Below are positions 53,508 to 62,221 of a DNA stretch of 64,000 bases, one piece after another (the stretch's first letter is position 1; each line of letters begins with the position of its first letter). The notes beneath the pieces were generated by a model. The model did not search any database, was not told the origin of the DNA, and saw only the letters and a list, made by a program, of their open reading frames with translations. The position numbers and the translations under genes are program-made. Source of the DNA: Haloplanus sp. CK5-1 (GTDB lineage: Archaea; Halobacteriota; Halobacteria; Halobacteriales; Haloferacaceae); contig NZ_CP147505.1 of the NCBI RefSeq assembly GCF_037201915.1, positions 2,852,001 through 2,916,000 on the forward strand, read 5' to 3'.

Positions 53508-53663
53508 CGGCACCTGACTCTGTTGAAACCCTCAGAAGTTGATAAGAATGGCGTGCTGAATAGAACGCGCATATTCAGCAAACACAACTGAAGGCATTCG
53601 TCTTTAGCTAAGACTCACACCTCGTTTCCGGTATACATCTAGGTCAGTGCCGTCCGCTCGTGA
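53508..53663. other. Possible IS remnant between the winged-helix and tspO genes
   Basis: No gene. A palindrome GCTGAATA-GAACGCGCA-TATTCAGC (53555-53579) lies in a stretch beginning CTCTGTTGAAACCCTC, which resembles ends of haloarchaeal insertion sequences as I recall them. It may be a solo IS end. Could also serve as terminator for both flanking genes. Confidence 0.4.
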
Positions 53664-54176
53664 TCAGTTCAGTTGGAGAAACTGGTAGTTCAGGATCGCT
53701 GCGAAGCCGACCCAAGCGATGTAGGGGATCAGCATTGCGGCGGCACGACGGTCTACGCGTGCGAACGCCCACGTGGTGGGCAACAGCAAGACAAAGAGCC
53801 CGAGGATAACCCCAAATGCCAGCCCGATGCTCTGGAAAGCGAAGAAAGTCGGCGTCCAGGCGACATTGAACGCCATCTGGACGACGAACAGTCCCAGGGC
53901 GACCTTTACGTCCCGGCGGTCTAACCCTCGACTGTACACCAGGTACGTAGCCACACCCAGCAGGGTGAACAGGATAGTCCAGACTACCCCAAAGGTCCAC
54001 GTCGGCGGAAACAAGGAGGGTTTTGTCAGTGATTCGAACCACTCGGTGCTCGGCCCGCCCAGTATCGCCGGAACCGCACCGACGATATTAATAATCACGA
54101 TCGCTATCCCCGCTCCGACGACATCGTCGCGGTCTATCCCTCTAATCGTGGTACTCACGAAAGCAAGCCATCTCAT
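53664..54176 (-). CDS. tspO: TspO/MBR family membrane protein
   Basis: A 170-residue protein with five hydrophobic helices, the TspO fold. Conserved parts: STEWFESLTKPSLFPPTWTF, VVWTILFTLLGVATYLVY, QMAFNVAWTPTFFAFQSIGL and a C-terminal PYIAWVGFAAILNYQFLQLN. TspO proteins bind porphyrins and affect tetrapyrrole and retinal/carotenoid-linked responses. The role here is unknown. Frame intact in a region with many broken genes. Confidence 0.9.
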   Translation of the reverse strand: MRWLAFVSTTIRGIDRDDVVGAGIAIVIINIVGAVPAILGGPSTEWFESLTKPSLFPPTWTFGVVWTILFTLLGVATYLVYSRGLDRRDVKVALGLFVVQMAFNVAWTPTFFAFQSIGLAFGVILGLFVLLLPTTWAFARVDRRAAAMLIPYIAWVGFAAILNYQFLQLN

Positions 54177-54407
54177 AAGATAGCTAACAGTTGAAATGCA
54201 ATGATGAAAGGTGTATCGGGATTGTTAGCGCGATTCAGCGATTCCGCTCTGCTGACTTCACGCTCTGTATCTCGCACACTACTACTGACGGCTGTCGGGT
54301 AGTTCGTCAAGTTGGTGCTGCATACAGCGCGCTCATGTCGTACACGCTACGCTCAGTGGTTGAGGCCGCACTTTTCGATGTATCGGTCACAGACCGTGTC
54401 TAAACAC

Positions 54408-55844
54408 TCACGCGAACTCTCCCTGTCCCGCCATCTCGAACTCGAATCGTGCCCCACCATCAGTTCCATCGGTTACAGACAGTTCCCAGCCGTGTGCTTC
54501 CACGATTCGTTTTACGATGGTCAACCCGAAACCAGTACCACCATGTGCTGACGACTGCCCCGGTTCGAACACTTCGTCACGCTGTTCGACTGAAATTCCT
54601 GGTCCATCGTCTTCAACGTAGATTCCCGTTTCATCGTGAGATCCGACACAGACGGCCACGTCTGACCCACCGTGTTCAACAGCGTTCCGGAACAGGTTCT
54701 CGAAAACGTGCCGTAACCGCTCTGGATCGCCTTGGAAGGTCATCTCGTCGACGATCTCGATAGTTGCGTCGTCCGTGTCTACTGTTGCCCAGCACTTCCC
54801 GACGAGGTTGGTCAAACTGATCGACTCGGTTTCGCTTATCGTGTCGCCTTGGCGAGCAAGCGTCAACGTGTCCTCAACGATTGTCTCCATCCGGTCGATC
54901 GCCTGCAGGAGTGGATCGAGATGCTCGCTTTCCGTTTGCTCTGCGAGGAGCGTTGCACGACCCTGTGCGACGTTGAGCGGGTTGCGCAAATCGTGAGAAA
55001 TAACACCCGCAAACTCTTCGAGACGCTCGTTCTGCTGACGTAATTGTCGCTCCCGTTCGACGCGTTCAGTCACGTTCCGGGTGATCCCAACGAGGCGAGT
55101 TACCTCACCATCGGAGACTACCGGTGCAAGCTTCGTTTGCCAGAAGCGTGCGCTTTCACCGACCCTGAGTTCCTCTTGGTACGAGATAGGTTCGTCAGCG
55201 TTGACACAGCGGTGGTAGTTCGCTTCTAACTCGGTTCCTTGCTCCTCACCGAATACGTCTCGTGGTGTCTGGCCCTGCACTTCTTCGATCGTAATGCCGG
55301 TTTGATGCTCGTAAGAGGGACTGAGGCGTTCGAATTCAAATCGGACATTATCTTCGCCTTCTTCGACATTAATGAGAAAGATGGCATCCTCCACGTTGTT
55401 CAAGAGGGCCTCGTACTCTTCGGCGAGCCCTTGGGATTCGAGCTCGTACCCCTTGCGTTCGGTGATATCCCGACTGCTAAGCAGAATCCCATCGATGATG
55501 TCGTCGTCGAGTCGATTCCGTATTGTGGCTTCGATCCAGCGCCACGAGCCGTCAGCGTGGCGGAAGCGGACTTCGACAGTCTCGGATTCGGAAGGGTCCG
55601 AGAGAACGGTCTCCAACGCGTCGGCGTTTCGTTCCCGATCCTCGGGATGGACGAACTCGTATCCTTCCTGACCGATCAATTCGTCGGGATCGTAGCCGAG
55701 AATCCGTGTGACGGACGGACTGACGTAGGTTATCGTCCCGTCGGTATCGACGACTGTCGCGAGATCATTCACCCCCTCAACGAGCGTCCGATACCAGCCA
55801 GGCCCGCGTTTATCGTTCTCTCGAAGAGTCGTGTCGTCTTCCAT
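54408..55844 (-). CDS. PAS-PAS sensor histidine kinase
   Basis: A 478-residue cytoplasmic kinase. Two PAS domains (about 20-130 with DLATVVDTDGTITYVSPSVT; about 140-260 with AIFLINVEEG), HisKA with the phospho-acceptor His in AGVISHDLRNPLNVAQG, and HATPase with ENLFRNAVEHGG, VEDDGPGISVEQR and GTGFGLTIVKRIVEAHG. No response regulator is adjacent. Start at 55844 (MEDDTTLREN) is preferred to 55961, as the extra residues do not look like coding sequence. Confidence 0.9.
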   Translation of the reverse strand: MEDDTTLRENDKRGPGWYRTLVEGVNDLATVVDTDGTITYVSPSVTRILGYDPDELIGQEGYEFVHPEDRERNADALETVLSDPSESETVEVRFRHADGSWRWIEATIRNRLDDDIIDGILLSSRDITERKGYELESQGLAEEYEALLNNVEDAIFLINVEEGEDNVRFEFERLSPSYEHQTGITIEEVQGQTPRDVFGEEQGTELEANYHRCVNADEPISYQEELRVGESARFWQTKLAPVVSDGEVTRLVGITRNVTERVERERQLRQQNERLEEFAGVISHDLRNPLNVAQGRATLLAEQTESEHLDPLLQAIDRMETIVEDTLTLARQGDTISETESISLTNLVGKCWATVDTDDATIEIVDEMTFQGDPERLRHVFENLFRNAVEHGGSDVAVCVGSHDETGIYVEDDGPGISVEQRDEVFEPGQSSAHGGTGFGLTIVKRIVEAHGWELSVTDGTDGGARFEFEMAGQGEFA

Positions 55845-56008
55845 TAGTCGTAGTGTGTCCACTACGCATGTATGTATTTTGAACTCGTGCTCTTTCTCCA
55901 GTACAAGCGGTACTGTTTTTAGTATATGTACATGTGATTGTCGAGACGTTGCTGACGCCACCCTCTATATTCAGCAGCCGGTTCCTATCCGCTGTTGAGA
56001 ATTTTCGG

Positions 56009-56437
56009 CTACTGTCGTTTCACGACAATCGTGTCTGCGACGAGGTCACCGACCCGTTGGTTGTCGTTGGTAACCAGCATCAGCACCATCGCAACCAGAT
56101 TCGCCGTCGGAAGTGCGTCGACGATCCACAGTAGGTTTCGCAGTATCGACGCGCCAACCGTACAGTTGGAGCCATCCGACCTGACGACGACGAGCCCCAA
56201 CAGGTACTTTCCGGGCGTGTACCCGTACAATCCCTCGAGCAAAAAGCCGTAGACCAAGGTTGCGACCACCCCCACGAACACCAGCAAAAGGAATCCGGTA
56301 TCACCGAGAGCCACCCCGGCGATCACGGCCACACCCCAGATCAGCCCCATGTGGACCGAATCGGTGACATACGCGAGTACCCGGTGCCAGATCACGTCTC
56401 CGCTCGTTCCGAGTTTCGGGGTCGGATGTTTCTTCAT
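56009..56437 (-). CDS. RDD family membrane protein
   Basis: A 142-residue membrane protein with about four hydrophobic segments. The family Arg and Asp are in HRVLAYVTDSVHMGLIWG; the middle helix pair is followed by LYGYTPGKYLLGLVVVRSDG and a C-terminal QRVGDLVADTIVVKR. RDD proteins are of varied function, some in ion or osmotic balance. The start overlaps the stop of the zinc-ribbon gene before it (ATGA at 56434-56437). Confidence 0.88.
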   Translation of the reverse strand: MKKHPTPKLGTSGDVIWHRVLAYVTDSVHMGLIWGVAVIAGVALGDTGFLLLVFVGVVATLVYGFLLEGLYGYTPGKYLLGLVVVRSDGSNCTVGASILRNLLWIVDALPTANLVAMVLMLVTNDNQRVGDLVADTIVVKRQ

Positions 56438-56688
56438 GTCGCTCTTTGAGTGTTAGAAGTCGCCATACAGCTTGGACAGGCTACACTCCGGCAAAGGAAC
56501 GCGTGGAGTGAGGTCTGGTATCCGATGCCGAGGCGCTCCAGTACACCACCCTCTCTATCGGTTTCAACGTAGAGGTCGCCGATTCCTTCGGCGGTTACCG
56601 CCGTTTTCGCCACCTGGACACCACAGTCCGGACACTGCCGCTCATCTATTTGTTTCAGTTCAGTATTGATACCAATTGAGGGTGTCAT
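56434..56688 (-). CDS. Zinc-ribbon protein whose start now lies in an IS end
   Basis: An 84-residue frame, MTPS then IGINTELKQIDERQCPDCG, VQVAKTAVTAEGIGDLYVET and the end LHAFLCRSVACPSCMATSNT. CPDCG and CPSC point to a zinc ribbon. The first residues MTPS are encoded by the end repeat and duplicated ATT of IS5-type copy 2, so the natural start was displaced or removed. It is coupled by ATGA to the RDD gene. Whether it is still expressed depends on a promoter in or near the IS. Confidence 0.65.
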   Translation of the reverse strand: MTPSIGINTELKQIDERQCPDCGVQVAKTAVTAEGIGDLYVETDREGGVLERLGIGYQTSLHAFLCRSVACPSCMATSNTQRAT

Positions 56689-57746
56689 AGAACTCTTCTC
56701 ACACCGTGATGATTGTGCTTCCCGGATTGTCTCCGCGTTCGTAGTTGGTGATTGCGACGACGAGGCGCAGACACAACGCGAGGAACACCTGCGCTCGTGC
56801 ATGGACGCGGCCTCGGGCGTGCGTTCGCCCGAGGCCGCAGCCCTTGACTGATTCGTTGGTTCGTTCGACGCCACTCCGGCGGTTGTACGTCTCGTCTAGC
56901 GTTGATTGCTTCAGCTGAACGTCGTTGCTGTGTTTTTCAATGCGGTCTTCTACCCTGTACTCGATATCTTTCGGGTCGTCGGTGTTTCGTGGATTGTACG
57001 GAGCGACTGGCACGACCCCTGCGGCCAGCAGGTGGTCGTGCCAGTCGAGCGTGTCGTAGGCACTGTCTCCAAGCATCCACATCGGTTTCCCGACGGCGAG
57101 CGCGTCACGCGTGACGCGCATCGCCGTCTCTTCTGGTGCTTGTTTGCTCTCGGTGAACTCGGCTGCAATCGGGATCTTTTGCCCGGTTGAGACGATCGTG
57201 CAGCCGTAGCCGTAGTAGTACTCGTCATCGGTTGGATCATAGCACTTCGATGCGTCTGGATCGGCGGGCATCGCTCTCACGTCGGTTGAATCGATAGAAT
57301 ACGTCAAGTCGAGCAGGCCCCGCAAGGCGGCCTGCTCGACGAGATGGTCGAAGACCCGGTCAACAACGTGCTCAAGATCAGTGAGGAATCGATCGACCGC
57401 GTCTCTCGACGGCGGTCGATCGAAGCTACAGCTGAGCCAGACAACGGTGTTGTTCAGTTCTCGTGCAACCGGACGGATACCGTAGATGTTCTTGTAATAG
57501 CAATGGAGAAAGCCACGCATCATCTCGGGCGGCTCAAGATCTCGTGTTCGCCCCGTCTCCGCCGGGGCGAACACGTCGAACCCTTCAAGAAACTCGAAGG
57601 AGAGGTGCTCGAACAACGCCAACGTCTCCGTTTCCACGGCATTGAAGAACGATTCTACCGAAGGATCATCTTGCAGGGTCGCTGAACTCATTCCACCTCA
57701 GCGTTCACCCTGCTCTTTGGTATGCGAACTGTTCTATGACACCCTC
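56678..57746 (-). mobile_element. IS5-type insertion sequence, copy 2
   Basis: A 1,069-base element with the same 16-base ends GAGGGTGTCATAGAAC (56678-56693 and complement 57731-57746) as copy 1, in the same orientation. A three-base direct repeat ATT flanks it (56675-56677; 57747-57749), indicating simple transposition. It interrupts the 5' end of the zinc-ribbon gene. Confidence 0.92.
56699..57691 (-). CDS. IS5-family transposase, copy 2
   Basis: A 330-residue DDE transposase with the same protein sequence as copy 1: STDVRAMPADPDASKCYDPT, MLGDSAYDTLDWHDHLLAAG and GVERTNESVKGCG hold the catalytic D, D and E. An intact frame in both copies suggests recent activity. Confidence 0.93.
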   Translation of the reverse strand: MSSATLQDDPSVESFFNAVETETLALFEHLSFEFLEGFDVFAPAETGRTRDLEPPEMMRGFLHCYYKNIYGIRPVARELNNTVVWLSCSFDRPPSRDAVDRFLTDLEHVVDRVFDHLVEQAALRGLLDLTYSIDSTDVRAMPADPDASKCYDPTDDEYYYGYGCTIVSTGQKIPIAAEFTESKQAPEETAMRVTRDALAVGKPMWMLGDSAYDTLDWHDHLLAAGVVPVAPYNPRNTDDPKDIEYRVEDRIEKHSNDVQLKQSTLDETYNRRSGVERTNESVKGCGLGRTHARGRVHARAQVFLALCLRLVVAITNYERGDNPGSTIITV

Positions 57747-57785
57747 ATTCATCACACCTATATATTCGAATGCCGGCGCTCGGGC

Positions 57786-57828
57786 GGTCGCGTCCGCGAC
57801 CCGGCGACGCTATCCGGTCGCGTCCGCG
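57786..57828. repeat. 13-base direct repeat at the 3' end of the HalOD1 gene
   Basis: GGTCGCGTCCGCG at 57786-57798 and 57816-57828, 30 bases apart. The second copy codes for the last residues of the HalOD1 protein (minus strand), the first lies just beyond its stop. Probably a local duplication. Confidence 0.55.
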
Positions 57829-58100
57829 TCGCGGAGGAACACGGTGCCGGTGCTCCGGGCGACCACGACGTAGCCGCCGTAGGTGAACGTGAGACACCCG
57901 GCGCTGGGTCGGTCCGAGCAGTCGGTCTCCCAGAGGGAATCGAGGGCCTCCACGTTGATCCGGGCGTCGAGCGGTGGGAGGTCATCCGGCGACGTGTCGT
58001 CGAGGGCGGCGACGGCGGCGACGAGGGCCTCGCTCACCCGTTCTCCCTCGTCATGGTGGACGTGGTAGACGTCGTCGCGGTCCGTGGTAGCAGCGCCCAT
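57810..58100 (-). CDS. HalOD1 output-domain protein
   Basis: A 96-residue protein matching the haloarchaeal HalOD1 domain: ERVSEALVAAVAALDDTSPD, DLPPLDARINVEALDSLWE and LTFTYGGYVVVARSTGTVFL. Such proteins are thought to be signalling output modules. It lies 54 bases after a Bat-type regulator on the same strand, a usual combination. Confidence 0.87.
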   Translation of the reverse strand: MGAATTDRDDVYHVHHDEGERVSEALVAAVAALDDTSPDDLPPLDARINVEALDSLWETDCSDRPSAGCLTFTYGGYVVVARSTGTVFLRDADATG

Positions 58101-58154
58101 GGTCGAACGTGTTCGGGGAGCGACCTCACTCTACGGGTGTCCCACCTGTGACGT

Positions 58155-58799
58155 TTATGACTCCTCGACGAGCGTTCGCTCGACGAGCCGCGACGTGCCC
58201 CGTCGGATGCGGCCGCCGACGGCGGTGGGCGAGATGTCGAGGTCGGCGGCCAACTCCTCGAGCGACGTCCCCCGTGGTTCCTCGAAGTACCCCGCCTCGT
58301 ACGCGGCCAGGAGGGCGTCACGCTGGGCGTCGGTCAAGCCGACGCCGTCGACGGAGACGTCGTCGAGGCTGTAGATGTGGTCGATGTGGAACTCGATATC
58401 CTCCCGGTCACAGAACTCCCAGAGGCCGCCGAGCGTCTCGCGGTCGGGGAGTTGCATCCGAACCGACCACCCCGTGTCGGTGCCCTCGGCTTCGAGCATG
58501 AGTCCACCCATCTCGGTGGTGATGGGAGAGATCAACTTCGTGCCCGACGTGTGCCGGAGGCGGTAGATCCGCGTCGTGGCCGCCTCGGCGACGAGCAGCG
58601 ACGCCTCGACGGTGTGGTCGCTCTCCAGTGACGCTTCGAACGCCGGGAAGTCGTCCGTCTCGACGAGGAAGAAGAACATCCCCGTCTCGGGGTCGGTCGC
58701 GGTGTGGGAGACGACCTGAACCGACGCGTCGGTCGACCGGATCGTCGGGGTCAGGGCGAGGTCGGGGTGGTCTATCTCCACGACGGCGATGAGGCTCAT
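58155..58799 (-). CDS. Bacterio-opsin-activator (Bat)-type HTH regulator
   Basis: A 214-residue regulator. The N-terminal sensor-like domain starts MSLIAVVEIDHPDLALTPTI and contains MFFFLVETDDFPAFEASLES; the C-terminal HTH_10 domain has LTDAQRDALLAAYEAGYFEE, GTSLEELAADLDISPTAVGG and RIRRGTSRLVERTLVEES. The start at 58799 is chosen because upstream residues in the frame are not conserved-looking and overlap the promoter of the divergent dehydrogenase-like gene. Probably works with the HalOD1 protein. Confidence 0.88.
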   Translation of the reverse strand: MSLIAVVEIDHPDLALTPTIRSTDASVQVVSHTATDPETGMFFFLVETDDFPAFEASLESDHTVEASLLVAEAATTRIYRLRHTSGTKLISPITTEMGGLMLEAEGTDTGWSVRMQLPDRETLGGLWEFCDREDIEFHIDHIYSLDDVSVDGVGLTDAQRDALLAAYEAGYFEEPRGTSLEELAADLDISPTAVGGRIRRGTSRLVERTLVEES

Positions 58800-58969
58800 C
58801 CGACCCTCCGGCGGCGGTGGTGTGTGGTCGTAGGGGCGGCCGATCGGCCCACGGCGTCCTCGTTCATGTCCGCGATGGGGGAGCGGACGGCCTTTAACGG
58901 TTCGGGAGCCACGTGCGACGGATTTCCGCCTCCGGTGACTCTTTGGGGAGCGCAGGGGCACATCGGGGT

Positions 58970-59758
58970 ATGGATCTCGGACTCGACGGCGACGCAGCAC
59001 TAGTATCGGCGTCAAGCAGTGGACTGGGGAAGGCCTCGGCGACGGCGCTCGCGGCCGAGGGCGCGGACGTCGTCGTCAACGGTCGCGATCCCGACCGACT
59101 CAACGCGGCCGTAGCCGACGTCCGCGAGAGGGCGACCGGCGAGGTGGTCGGCGTCCGGGGCGACCTCACCGATCCCGAGGACGTGACACGTCTGGTCGAC
59201 CGGACCGTCGAGGCGTTCGGCGGCCTCGACCACCTGGTGACGAGTGCCGGCGGCCCGCCGAGCGGGGCCTTCCTCGACACCGACGACGGGGACTGGTACG
59301 ACGCCTTCGACTTGCTGGTGATGAGCGTCGTGCGGCTGGTTCGGGAGGCGACCCCGCACCTGCGCGACGGCGGGGGGACGGTCACCACCATCACCTCGGG
59401 AAGCGTCAAGGAGGCCATCGACTCGCTCGTGCTGTCGAACTCGGTGCGGATGAGCGTCGTCGGTCTGGAGAAGACGCTGTCGACGGAACTCGCGCCCGAG
59501 GTGCGAGCCAACACGGTGTTGCCGGGCACTCACGAGACGCCGCGGATCGAGGAACTCGTCGAACAGGGCGTCGAACGCGGCGACTACCCCGACTACGAGA
59601 CGGGGGTCGCGGAGTGGAGCGCCGGCAACCCGATGGGGCGGATCGGCCAACCCGAGGAGTTCGGCGACGTGGTCGCCTTCCTCTGTTCGGACCGGGCGAG
59701 TTACGTCAACGGCGCTGCCGTCCCCGTCGACGGCGGCGACCACGCCTCGAACCTCTAG
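58970..59758 (+). CDS. Short-chain dehydrogenase-like protein lacking the usual Tyr-Lys pair
   Basis: A 262-residue SDR. The cofactor loop reads SASSSGLGKA in place of TGxxxGIG, followed by VVNGRDPDRL, GDLTDPED and HLVTSAGGP (NAG-type motif). The serine region is ITSGSVKEAI, but where YxxxK is expected the sequence is SNSVRMSVVGLEK, that is Ser and Arg. The C terminus has NPMGRIGQPEEFGDVVAFLC and VNGAAVPVDGG as usual. Similar SDRs with altered catalytic residues exist; the reaction is unknown. Confidence 0.85.
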   Translation: MDLGLDGDAALVSASSSGLGKASATALAAEGADVVVNGRDPDRLNAAVADVRERATGEVVGVRGDLTDPEDVTRLVDRTVEAFGGLDHLVTSAGGPPSGAFLDTDDGDWYDAFDLLVMSVVRLVREATPHLRDGGGTVTTITSGSVKEAIDSLVLSNSVRMSVVGLEKTLSTELAPEVRANTVLPGTHETPRIEELVEQGVERGDYPDYETGVAEWSAGNPMGRIGQPEEFGDVVAFLCSDRASYVNGAAVPVDGGDHASNL

Positions 59759-59801
59759 GGCGGGGATTTTATGTGGCGGTGGGGGCCCCATCGGAAACGA
59801 C

Positions 59802-60857
59802 ATGGTACTGGGACTGTCGGGGGAGCTGATTTCGGTCGTGCTGTTTCTGGCCGGCGTCGCCATCGTCGTCGTGAGCGTCGAGACGTTCATCGAGGCCGTC
59901 GCCGAGGGTGCGTTGGCGCTCGGGGTCTCGGGCTTCTTCCTCACCGTCGTCCTCGCCGGGACCGACCTCGAAAACGTAGTGCTCGGCATCGTGGCCGCGG
60001 CCGACGAACTGCCCGACCTCGCGCTCGGGACCGTCTTCGGCGAGGCGCTGTTCATCCTCGGAGCCGCCGTCGGCATCGCGGGGGTACTCGTCCCCTTCGA
60101 GACGGAGGTTCCCCGGAACTACCTCGGGCTGATGACCCTCGCCCCGTTCCTCTTTTTCGGCCTAGCCCTCGACGGGACGCTCTCCCGGTTCGACGGTATC
60201 GTCCTCACCGCGACGTTCGTCCCCTACCTCGCCATCGTCTACCTGCTGGAACGGTCGACCGAGCGGCAGTACCTCTCGGCCGAGGACGTCGAGATCAGGG
60301 AACGAGCGCGCGAACGGGGGGAACTCGGCGTCGACGAGGACGAGGAGTGGTTCGACTTCGATCTGGATCTGGACGTGGACGACTTCGTCGAGGAGCGCGT
60401 CCCCGAGCGGTACGAGGGGCCGGCGTTCGTCGGGATCGCGATTCTGGCGGCCGTCGGCATGACGGTCGGGTCGGAACTCGCCGTCTCGGGGGCAGAAGAC
60501 CTCCTCACGTTGCTGGGTGTGACCGGCCTCGCCTTCGGCGCGACGGTGATGAGCTTCATCGCGTCGCTCGAGGAACTGTTCCTGACCGTCGAACCGGTCC
60601 GGCGGGGGCGCCCCGAAATCGGCGTCGGCAACGTCGTCGGGAGTATGCTCTTTTTCGTCAGCGCGAACGCCGGCCTGATCGCGATGGTCCGCCCCCTCGA
60701 CACGACGGGGACGGTGCTGACGGTCCACTGGCCCTTCTTCTTCCTGACGCTGGGCATCGTGACCGTCGCCTTCCTCCGGGGGAAAGTCGACCGGCCGACT
60801 GGGGTCGTGCTCCTGGGTTCGTACGTGGCGTACTGGGGCGCGAACTTCCTGGTCTAA
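59802..60857 (+). CDS. Sodium/calcium exchanger-family membrane protein
   Basis: A 351-residue protein with about ten hydrophobic segments and two alpha-repeats of the Ca2+/cation antiporter superfamily: FLTVVLAGTDLENVVLGIVA in the first half and FGATVMSFIASLEELFLTVE, PEIGVGNVVGS in the second. A large acidic cytoplasmic loop (about 155-210, DEDEEWFDFDLDLDVDDF) lies between, a likely ion-sensing or regulatory stretch. Ion specificity is not evident. It is convergent with a second, different exchanger. Confidence 0.86.
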   Translation: MVLGLSGELISVVLFLAGVAIVVVSVETFIEAVAEGALALGVSGFFLTVVLAGTDLENVVLGIVAAADELPDLALGTVFGEALFILGAAVGIAGVLVPFETEVPRNYLGLMTLAPFLFFGLALDGTLSRFDGIVLTATFVPYLAIVYLLERSTERQYLSAEDVEIRERARERGELGVDEDEEWFDFDLDLDVDDFVEERVPERYEGPAFVGIAILAAVGMTVGSELAVSGAEDLLTLLGVTGLAFGATVMSFIASLEELFLTVEPVRRGRPEIGVGNVVGSMLFFVSANAGLIAMVRPLDTTGTVLTVHWPFFFLTLGIVTVAFLRGKVDRPTGVVLLGSYVAYWGANFLV

Positions 60858-60890
60858 AAGAGTCGAACAGCCCGACTGTGGGGTCGTCCG

Positions 60891-62126
60891 TTACTCGCCG
60901 ATCGGCACCCCGCTGTACACGACGAGTGCGATGACCCAGTAGGCGACGTAGAGGCCGCCGAGCAGGTAGCCGTGCCAGCGCTTCATTTCCCCCTGGTAGA
61001 AGAAGTACGCGGCCAGGACGGTGACGATGATCATCGCCGGGAGGTGGAAGGTCAGCACGGACGGCGAGATGGCCACCTCGCTGAGGTACATGATGACGCC
61101 GATGTTGCCGGTCACCGAGAACAGCACGCTGCCGATGACGTTGCCGACGCCGATCTCCGGGAAGCCACGCCGAACCGGTTCGATGGTGAGCAGGAGGTCC
61201 TCACCGGTCAGCAGGAGGGTGAGGAAGGTCGCGCCGAAGACGGTCTCGGAGATACCGAAGCCCTCGATGACGACCTCGGAGCCGCCTTCGAGCAACATGG
61301 CGGCGAAGACGATGCCGACGAGCGCGACGATAGAGAGGACGATCCACATGATCCCGGAGTCGGCGAGGTCGCCGAGGATGCGGTCCTCCGGGATCTCGTC
61401 CATCGACTGGGGGCGGGCCACGCCGCCGTCGGGTTGGAGTTCCTTCCCGAGTTCCGTGTCACGGAACACCGGAATATCACGCTGGCGCTCCCGGAGGATG
61501 AAGTAGCCGAAGGCGAACACGAAGAAGGCCGTCAGGACGAGTCCGTGGATGAACGTGAGCGTTCCGAGCAACACGAACGGAACGAGGATCAGCGGCGAGA
61601 GCGCGAAGATGACGATGTAGTCGGTCGGCAGATTCACCGGGAACGGCTTGATGATCGCCGCCAGCGCGAGCGTGATGCCGATGATCGCCAACCCGGTGCC
61701 GAGCGCCGTCCCGAGGGCGGCCTGTTCCAGCCCGCCACTCGAGAGCACCAGCGCGAGGATCGTGTCGTCGAACTCGAAGCCGGTGAAGACGATCGCGAGC
61801 GCGAACAGCGACATCTTCATGTTGATCGACGCGCGGGCGAGGTAGCTGATGAGCTTCTCCGTCGAGGCGGTCAGTAACACGATGCCGCCGAGCAAGACGA
61901 ACGCGGCACCGATGGTCCCCTGGGCCTCGATGAAGCCCTCGATGGCACCCTCGATGCCGCCCTCCTCCTCTTCACCCTCTTCGCCCGCCTCGCCGCCCTC
62001 CTGTGCGCCGACGGGGTCGACGGGACCGCTCGCCCCGAGGTCGTCCGCGACGGCGGACGCCGCCGGCGAGGCGACGACGAGCGACAGTAACAACACGATA
62101 CCGACAACCATCCGCTTTCGAACCAT
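60891..62126 (-). CDS. Sodium/calcium exchanger-family membrane protein with signal peptide
   Basis: A 411-residue exchanger-type protein. It begins with a signal peptide (MVRKRMVVGIVLLLSLVVAS, ASA site) and an acidic Gly/Glu-rich external segment, followed by about ten helices. Alpha-repeat regions are IVFTGFEFDDTILALVLSSG and LTGEDLLLTIEPVRRGFPEI with GVGNVIGSVLF. The charge motif EPVRRG-PEIGVGNV is shared with the neighbouring exchanger, so the two are paralogues of one branch. The ion is unknown. Confidence 0.85.
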   Translation of the reverse strand: MVRKRMVVGIVLLLSLVVASPAASAVADDLGASGPVDPVGAQEGGEAGEEGEEEEGGIEGAIEGFIEAQGTIGAAFVLLGGIVLLTASTEKLISYLARASINMKMSLFALAIVFTGFEFDDTILALVLSSGGLEQAALGTALGTGLAIIGITLALAAIIKPFPVNLPTDYIVIFALSPLILVPFVLLGTLTFIHGLVLTAFFVFAFGYFILRERQRDIPVFRDTELGKELQPDGGVARPQSMDEIPEDRILGDLADSGIMWIVLSIVALVGIVFAAMLLEGGSEVVIEGFGISETVFGATFLTLLLTGEDLLLTIEPVRRGFPEIGVGNVIGSVLFSVTGNIGVIMYLSEVAISPSVLTFHLPAMIIVTVLAAYFFYQGEMKRWHGYLLGGLYVAYWVIALVVYSGVPIGE

Positions 62127-62221
62127 GGGACGTCGAAAGAAGTGGACTATTATGTAGGTTGGTACGTGGGTATCGGCGTACGTTGAATTATTATACACGC
62201 GGCGGAATCCCGGCCGAAGCG

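Noticed and set aside
47135-57746. A composite transposon bounded by the two identical IS5-type copies.
   Set aside because: The outer flanks share no target duplication and copy 2 has its own ATT duplication, so the copies arrived independently.
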